A DNA stretch of 64,000 bases from Io17-Chloro-G2 sp034420695. GTDB lineage: Bacteria; Chloroflexota; Dehalococcoidia; Lucifugimonadales; UBA3495. The position numbers and the translations under genes are program-made. The DNA is taken from the NCBI GenBank assembly GCA_034420695.1, contig DAOULB010000002.1, positions 62,001 to 126,000 of the forward strand. The letters are read 5' to 3'. Under the pieces are notes generated by a model. That model did not search any database and was not told the origin of the DNA. It was given only the letters and a program-made list of their open reading frames with translations. Positions 59,866-64,000 of the stretch are shown here, one piece after another (the first letter of the stretch is position 1; every line of letters starts with the position of its first letter).

Positions 59866-60711
59866 ATGACTCAAGGTAAAGTATTGGACCCCAGGGCCGG
59901 CGGGGCCCGCCGCTTTGAAGGCAAGGTGGCAGTGGTCACCGGAGCCGGCCAGGGAATCGGCGCAGCCACCGCCCGCAGGCTGGCCCAGGAAGGCGCCTCG
60001 GTGGTGATCGCCGATCTGAACCAAGTGGGAGCGCAATCGGTTCGCGACGAACTCCGGGACTTCGGGGCCAATGCCATCTTCAAGATTGGCGACCTTTCCA
60101 AGTACGAGAATGCCGCAGCCGTTATGGAAGCGGCCAAGGCGGAATACGGCAAGATAGACGTGCTGTGCAACATTGCCGGCGGCAACATCTGGTACCAGTC
60201 CTTCTGGCTTTACGAGCCCGACCAGATTGAAGCCGAGGTCGGCAAGAACTTCTGGACCAGTGTCTGGTGCACCAGGGCCGTCCTCCCCTACATGATAGAG
60301 CAGCGGTCTGGCGCCATCGTCAATGTGGCCAGTCACTCGGTGGTCGGCAAGTTCCGGGTGCCCTACGCCGCCTCCAAGGGCGGCAACATTGCCCTTGCTA
60401 CTTCGGTTGCACGGGAAGTAGCCGAGTTCGGCATCCGGGTCAACTGCGTGGCCCCCAGCGGCACTTCCGTCCAAGACCGGGTGACCCCCGGGACCTTCGG
60501 TATCGAAATTCCCGGCACCGATCTGCCTCCGGAAGAGATAGAGTCCCAAGAAAGGTACCGGACGCAGATACGCCCCATGGAGGTCCCCATGGGCAGGTCG
60601 GGAACTCCCGACGAACAAGCGGCCGCCTTCGCTTTCTTGGCTTCCGACGACGCCTCCTACATTACCGGGCAAGTGCTGCCCGTGGGCGGCGGCCAGCCTT
60701 ATCCCTTCTAG
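59866..60711 (+). CDS. SDR-family oxidoreductase (possible dihydrodiol dehydrogenase)
   Basis: 281-residue short-chain dehydrogenase. TGAGQGIG (25-32) binds the cofactor, CNIAGG (about 101-106) replaces the usual NNAGG, and Ser156, Tyr167 and Lys171 (YAASK) are the catalytic set. It differs from the 2186/3062 pair in its longer N-terminus and C-terminal TGQVLPVGGGQPYPF. GGAGG lies before the ATG. Its position between two Rieske alpha genes on one strand is that of a cis-diol dehydrogenase that restores aromaticity after dioxygenation (inference from context, not from a signature). Confidence 0.88.
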   Translation: MTQGKVLDPRAGGARRFEGKVAVVTGAGQGIGAATARRLAQEGASVVIADLNQVGAQSVRDELRDFGANAIFKIGDLSKYENAAAVMEAAKAEYGKIDVLCNIAGGNIWYQSFWLYEPDQIEAEVGKNFWTSVWCTRAVLPYMIEQRSGAIVNVASHSVVGKFRVPYAASKGGNIALATSVAREVAEFGIRVNCVAPSGTSVQDRVTPGTFGIEIPGTDLPPEEIESQERYRTQIRPMEVPMGRSGTPDEQAAAFAFLASDDASYITGQVLPVGGGQPYPF

Positions 60712-60781
60712 CCGCAATTCAGGCCAACCCGCGCTTGTCCCGGGCAATTCACCGCGCCGAGCCGCAAAGGGAGATGGAAAC

Positions 60782-62131
60782 ATGGAACTGCAGCATCTGA
60801 TAGAGGACGACCGCGGGCGTGGCACCTTCCGGGTGCACCGCTCAACCATGACCTCCCCCGAGCTCCATCAACTGGAGCTGGAGAGAATCTTCATGAAGTG
60901 CTGGCTCTACGTGGGCCACGAGAGCGAGATCCCCAATCCTGGCGATTACGTGCGCCGCACAGTGGGCGGCTGGCCGGTCATGTTCGTCCGGGGCAGGGAC
61001 GGCGTTGCCCGTGTCTTCCTTAACACCTGTCCCCACCGGGGCGCCTTGGTCTGCCGCCAGGACCGGGGCAACGCTAGGCAGTTCCAGTGCTTCTACCACG
61101 CCTGGACTTTTAACACCCAAGGAGAACTGGTAGGCACCCCCGAAGAGGAGGGCTACGCCGCCGGCTTCGACCCCAAGGAGCGTTCCCTGCAGCCTCCGCC
61201 CAGGGTCGAAAACTACCGGGGCATGGTGTTCCTGAGCTACAACCCCGAGGTGGAGTCCTTGGTCTCCTACTTGGGCGACTCCCGGCTCTTCCTGGACACC
61301 TTCCTGGACCAAGCCGGCAAGAACCGCATGCGGGTGCTTCCCGGCACCTATAGGGTGAACGTTCAAGCCAACTGGAAGCTGATGATCGAGAACACCGCGG
61401 ATTTCTATCACGTGGTGCCCACCCACATCTCTTACATCCACTACCTGAACGGCATCGGCAAGCGGCTGGCCAGCCAGCAGCCCAACTACCGGATGCTGGG
61501 CATATCCCTGGGCCAAGGGCATTTCGGACGGTTCACGGTCGGGGCCAAGGGCACCGGCTATCCCGGGGCCAGGGTGGACCCCATATTTGACCCGGATACC
61601 GAGCGGCGGAAGGAGGAGTTCCGGGGCCGTCTGATCAACCGCTACGGACCCGACATGGAAGCTTGGACTCCGGACCGCGGCGGTGTCAGCAACTTCGTCG
61701 TCTATCCCAACCTGGCAATCGCCCACGGGATGCGGGCCGTCCGCACCTTCTACCCGGTTTCCGCCACCGAGTTCGAATTCACCACTTGGGCTGTCGTGCC
61801 CGACAACTACGACGAAGAACAGGTCAAGGACGCCAACCAGAACGAATTCTTCGACGCCCAAGGACCGGGGGGCTTCCAGCAGCCTGACGACTTCGAGGCC
61901 TTGGAGTCGTGCCAGCAGGGGTTTGTCGCCCGGGGCGTGCCTTGGAGCGACATTTCAAGGGGGATGCATCGCCCCTCCGAAGAGACCGACGAGCTGCCCA
62001 TGCGGGTCTTCTGGCGCCAGTGGCACGCCGACATACAGGGGCTGTCCCGCAAGGTCCGCACCGACGACTGGGAAAGCCTGGAAGAATTCGAAAGGGCCGC
62101 CGGTCTGGCAAGCGCACCGGCTGCCGACTAG
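60782..62131 (+). CDS. Rieske ring-hydroxylating oxygenase, alpha subunit, second of the tandem
   Basis: 449-residue alpha subunit, collinear with the 58342 product. The Rieske ligands Cys83/His85/Cys103/His106 are intact. The iron site reads ENTADFYHVVPTH, where ENSVDGYHGFPTH stands in the sister. Metal ligands Asp, His, His are kept while the pocket-side residues (Phe for Gly, Val-Val for Gly-Phe) are changed, suggesting a different substrate. AGGGAGA precedes the ATG by about six bases. The gene ends at a strong terminator (62155). It has no beta gene of its own; the one at 57323 may serve both alphas. Confidence 0.93.
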   Translation: MELQHLIEDDRGRGTFRVHRSTMTSPELHQLELERIFMKCWLYVGHESEIPNPGDYVRRTVGGWPVMFVRGRDGVARVFLNTCPHRGALVCRQDRGNARQFQCFYHAWTFNTQGELVGTPEEEGYAAGFDPKERSLQPPPRVENYRGMVFLSYNPEVESLVSYLGDSRLFLDTFLDQAGKNRMRVLPGTYRVNVQANWKLMIENTADFYHVVPTHISYIHYLNGIGKRLASQQPNYRMLGISLGQGHFGRFTVGAKGTGYPGARVDPIFDPDTERRKEEFRGRLINRYGPDMEAWTPDRGGVSNFVVYPNLAIAHGMRAVRTFYPVSATEFEFTTWAVVPDNYDEEQVKDANQNEFFDAQGPGGFQQPDDFEALESCQQGFVARGVPWSDISRGMHRPSEETDELPMRVFWRQWHADIQGLSRKVRTDDWESLEEFERAAGLASAPAAD

Positions 62132-62154
62132 TCGGCAAGAGCATCGTCATCAAA

Positions 62155-62187
62155 AACACCCCGGGACGCCCCGGGGTGTTATATTTT
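62155..62187 (+). terminator. Rho-independent terminator of the Rieske-SDR-Rieske group
   Basis: Eleven-base perfect stem AACACCCCGGG/CCCGGGGTGTT with loop ACGC, followed by ATATTTT. It is the most canonical terminator in the window, 23 bases past the 60782 gene stop. Confidence 0.85.
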
Positions 62188-62238
62188 GGGCAACCGGTCA
62201 TGCTTTCAGCGGCCGGAAACTACCCGGAGGCGGCGCCC

Positions 62239-63063
62239 ATGGTTTCTGCCGAGCATCGAGTCACCCTGTTACAGTCCGAGTCACAGCGGTTCGTGGACTA
62301 CCTGTCGGGACTGCCCGAAGAAGCCTGGAGCCGCCAGAGCGCCTGCGAACTCTGGCAGGTTGGCGACGTTGTGGCCCACCTGACCGGCGGCGTCGATAAC
62401 TACCATGCCAACATCAGCCGGGGCGTCGCCGGCGACAGCTCTGCCCCTGTAGGTGGCCCCACGGCCGCGCCGGCGGACCCTGCGGCGCGCCTGGCAGCCA
62501 ACGCCCAGCGGGCCATTGACCTCAAGGAACAACTGGGCGCCGACCTGTTGTCCACCTTCGCCCGCCGCTGCGGCGACTTGGACGAATTGCTGGCCGGGCT
62601 TGGGCCTGACGACTGGGACAAGCCCTGTTTCCACAACGCTGCAATCATCTCCGCAGCCACCTACGTTGACCTCCGGATTACGGAAGTGATTATCCACGAG
62701 TGGGATGTCAAATCCCGCTTGGAAGCGGAGGCCGAGGTATCCTCGTCAGGTCTTCCTGCAGTCCTGGACCTGCTGCCCGGCTTCGTCGTTGGGCGCCTGT
62801 TCCGTCCCGGATCAACTCTGTCCGGCTGCGTCCGCTACCGCTGGGACCTTACCGGCGCCGCGCCCGGCATCTACGACATTGTCGTGGAAGACGGTGAGGC
62901 CCGCATGGAGCCGCCCTCATCCGCTCCGCCCGACGTCAATCTGGGGTGTGACGCCTCCGACTTCGCCCTTCTGGCCTACGGCCGCATTGATTTCGCCGAC
63001 GCTCTGTCTGGCGGCCGCATCACCGCCCGGGGAGAGCAGGAACTGGTGGACCGCTTCTCCTGA
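62239..63063 (+). CDS. Maleylpyruvate-isomerase N-terminal-domain (DinB-like) protein
   Basis: 274-residue protein. An N-terminal four-helix DinB-like domain (LPEEAWSRQSACELWQVGDVVAHLTGG, landmarks WSRQSACELW and VGDVVAHL) is joined to a C-terminal region resembling SCP2-like lid domains (WDLTGAAPGIYDIVVEDG). The family includes mycothiol-dependent maleylpyruvate isomerases and metal-dependent thiol-transferases. A His in AHLTGG and one in IIHEWDV are at expected metal positions. The start is the ATG at 62239 with GGAGG; an ATG at 62200 and an open frame back to 61909 are less likely. Adjacent to a partial amidohydrolase gene, it may isomerise a ring-fission product (inference). Confidence 0.82.
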   Translation: MVSAEHRVTLLQSESQRFVDYLSGLPEEAWSRQSACELWQVGDVVAHLTGGVDNYHANISRGVAGDSSAPVGGPTAAPADPAARLAANAQRAIDLKEQLGADLLSTFARRCGDLDELLAGLGPDDWDKPCFHNAAIISAATYVDLRITEVIIHEWDVKSRLEAEAEVSSSGLPAVLDLLPGFVVGRLFRPGSTLSGCVRYRWDLTGAAPGIYDIVVEDGEARMEPPSSAPPDVNLGCDASDFALLAYGRIDFADALSGGRITARGEQELVDRFS

Positions 63064-63142
63064 GTTTCCGCCCAATGGACAAACTGCCCTTCCGGCCCTA
63101 ATATCCTGCTTGAAGACTTTCCAGTAATCCAGGGAGAGATTC

Positions 63143-64000
63143 ATGAGAAACGGAATGAAGGTTTACGACTCGGATACCCACGTCCATGCCTCGGCGGAGC
63201 AGTTGGAACCCTACTTGGCATCTTCCATCAAGGACCGGCTGCCGGAACTGGAGAAGTTCCGCCAGCCCATGCGGAGGACAACTGCCGGCAACGTGCTGGA
63301 GCCGCCTTACTCTCACCGGTACAACTTGGGCGGGTTCGGCGGCGGATGGGGCGGCGACGCTCCCCGCACTCTGGGCCAAGCCGCTCCTGATGCCGACGCC
63401 CAGCGCCGGAACCAGAAGTTCATGGGAACCAAGCTCCCCACCCCCGACGGGGAATGGATGGCCCAGAGCCGGCTCAACGACATGGACGAAGAGGGCGTGG
63501 ACGTCCAACTGATGGTCCCCGGCGTGCCCCGGGGCCACGAGGACCCGGCCGTGGACTCCGAGTTCATCCGGGCCAACCACCGGTTCCTGAACGACTTCTG
63601 CGAGACGGCTCCCCACCGTCTCAAGGCCCTGCTCACCCTGGACGCCCGGTTCGTCGAGGACTCGGTCCAGGAAATTAAGGCCTACGGCGGCACCCAGTGG
63701 GCCGTAGGTGTGTGGGTCAACCTGCCCTTGGACTTTCCCATGGACCACCCCTCCCTCAACCCCATCTGGGGAGCGGTGGAAGAGGAAGGGCTCTGCGTTG
63801 TCCACCACTCGTTCTCCGGCGGCTATCCCGGGTACCGGGACCTCTGGGAGAACCCCTTCATTGGCCGCACCGCTTCACATCCCTGGGCTGCCATGAGGGC
63901 CGTGGCCTCCTTCATGGGAGCGGGGCTGATGGACCGCTACCCCACTATCCGCTTCTCCATCCTGGAGTCCGGCTTTGGCTGGCTGCCCTTCTGGGCCGCC
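63143..64000 (+). CDS. Amidohydrolase-2 family protein, 5' part (cut by window edge)
   Basis: First 286 residues of a TIM-barrel metal enzyme, open to the last base of the window. KVYDSDTHVHASAEQL carries the Asp-x-Asp-x-His-type first motif. MAQSRLNDMDEEGVDVQLMVPGVPRG and VVHHSFSGGYPG (landmark VHHSFSGG) follow. Then RFSILESGFGWLPFWAA, the ESGFGW segment of the ACMSD/LigW-like group. It is related to the 22003 and 41313 enzymes. AGGGAGA lies before the ATG at 63143-63145. It lies 79 bases after the maleylpyruvate-isomerase-like gene on the same strand. The C-terminal metal Asp would be past base 64000. Confidence 0.88.
   Translation, partial: MRNGMKVYDSDTHVHASAEQLEPYLASSIKDRLPELEKFRQPMRRTTAGNVLEPPYSHRYNLGGFGGGWGGDAPRTLGQAAPDADAQRRNQKFMGTKLPTPDGEWMAQSRLNDMDEEGVDVQLMVPGVPRGHEDPAVDSEFIRANHRFLNDFCETAPHRLKALLTLDARFVEDSVQEIKAYGGTQWAVGVWVNLPLDFPMDHPSLNPIWGAVEEEGLCVVHHSFSGGYPGYRDLWENPFIGRTASHPWAAMRAVASFMGAGLMDRYPTIRFSILESGFGWLPFWAA

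Overview
The window is about 60% G+C, gene-dense and chromosomal. Its make-up is an aerobic organic-matter degrader: Rieske ring-hydroxylating oxygenases, bacterial-luciferase-like (LLM) flavin monooxygenases, amidohydrolases, CaiB/BaiF CoA-transferases, short-chain dehydrogenases and family-5 solute-binding proteins. I infer a Chloroflexota bacterium of the SAR202/Dehalococcoidia-related type from this gene mix. No rRNA, tRNA or phylogenetic marker in the window proves it. The only housekeeping gene is a partial RelA/SpoT at the left edge.

Layout. (1) 1-2178: RelA/SpoT N-terminus and a DHA2-type MFS exporter. (2) 2186-10250, all minus: two sister SDRs, a VOC protein, an alpha/beta hydrolase, an orphan protein, an LLM monooxygenase, a Rieske oxygenase alpha/beta pair and a fumarylacetoacetate-hydrolase-fold protein. 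(3) 10465-13012, plus: two CaiB/BaiF CoA-transferases. (4) 13097-17355, minus: a jelly-roll protein, an NHL-repeat protein and a DUF1501/DUF1800 pair. (5) 17468-19627: a LigB-type extradiol dioxygenase divergent from a 4,5-dihydroxyphthalate-decarboxylase-like protein. (6) 19806-23916, minus: a PaREP1/HEPN-like protein, then LLM monooxygenase, cupin, amidohydrolase and dienelactone hydrolase. (7) 24069-32252: aldo/keto reductase, ThDP enzyme, amidase, metal-dependent amidohydrolase, Asp/Glu-racemase-superfamily enzyme and a second MFS exporter. (8) 32679-33442: a gene ending in Gly-Arg-Glu-Glu repeats whose 3' half is duplicated. (9) 33472-57038, an unbroken 23.5-kb minus-strand run: a second NHL/DUF1800 pair, four lipoprotein solute-binding proteins interleaved with an alcohol dehydrogenase and two amidohydrolases, two phthalate-dioxygenase-type Rieske enzymes, a full Opp/Dpp-type ABC transporter with its second ATPase displaced, a Gfo/Idh/MocA oxidoreductase and a DUF6883/DUF4926 pair. 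(10) 57323-64000, plus: Rieske beta, a YozE-like small protein, Rieske alpha, SDR, a second Rieske alpha, a maleylpyruvate-isomerase-like protein and a partial amidohydrolase.

How the parts may work together (inference): the ABC transporter with several alternative lipoprotein receptors imports substrates. Rieske and LLM oxygenases activate rings. SDRs re-aromatise diols. The decarboxylase-like protein and the LigB enzyme could carry an ortho-dihydroxylated carboxylate to ring cleavage. FAH-fold, dienelactone-hydrolase, VOC, amidohydrolase and CoA-transferase enzymes could finish the fragments. No ferredoxin or ferredoxin reductase for the Rieske enzymes and no recognisable transcription factor are encoded here.

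A recurring theme is paralogues that differ by exact in-frame tandem micro-duplications: 36 bp in an SDR, 15 bp in a lipoprotein linker, and 12-bp units in the Gly-Arg-Glu-Glu tail. Most transcript ends carry strong GC-rich hairpins without long U-tracts. No CRISPR array, IS element or tRNA was found.
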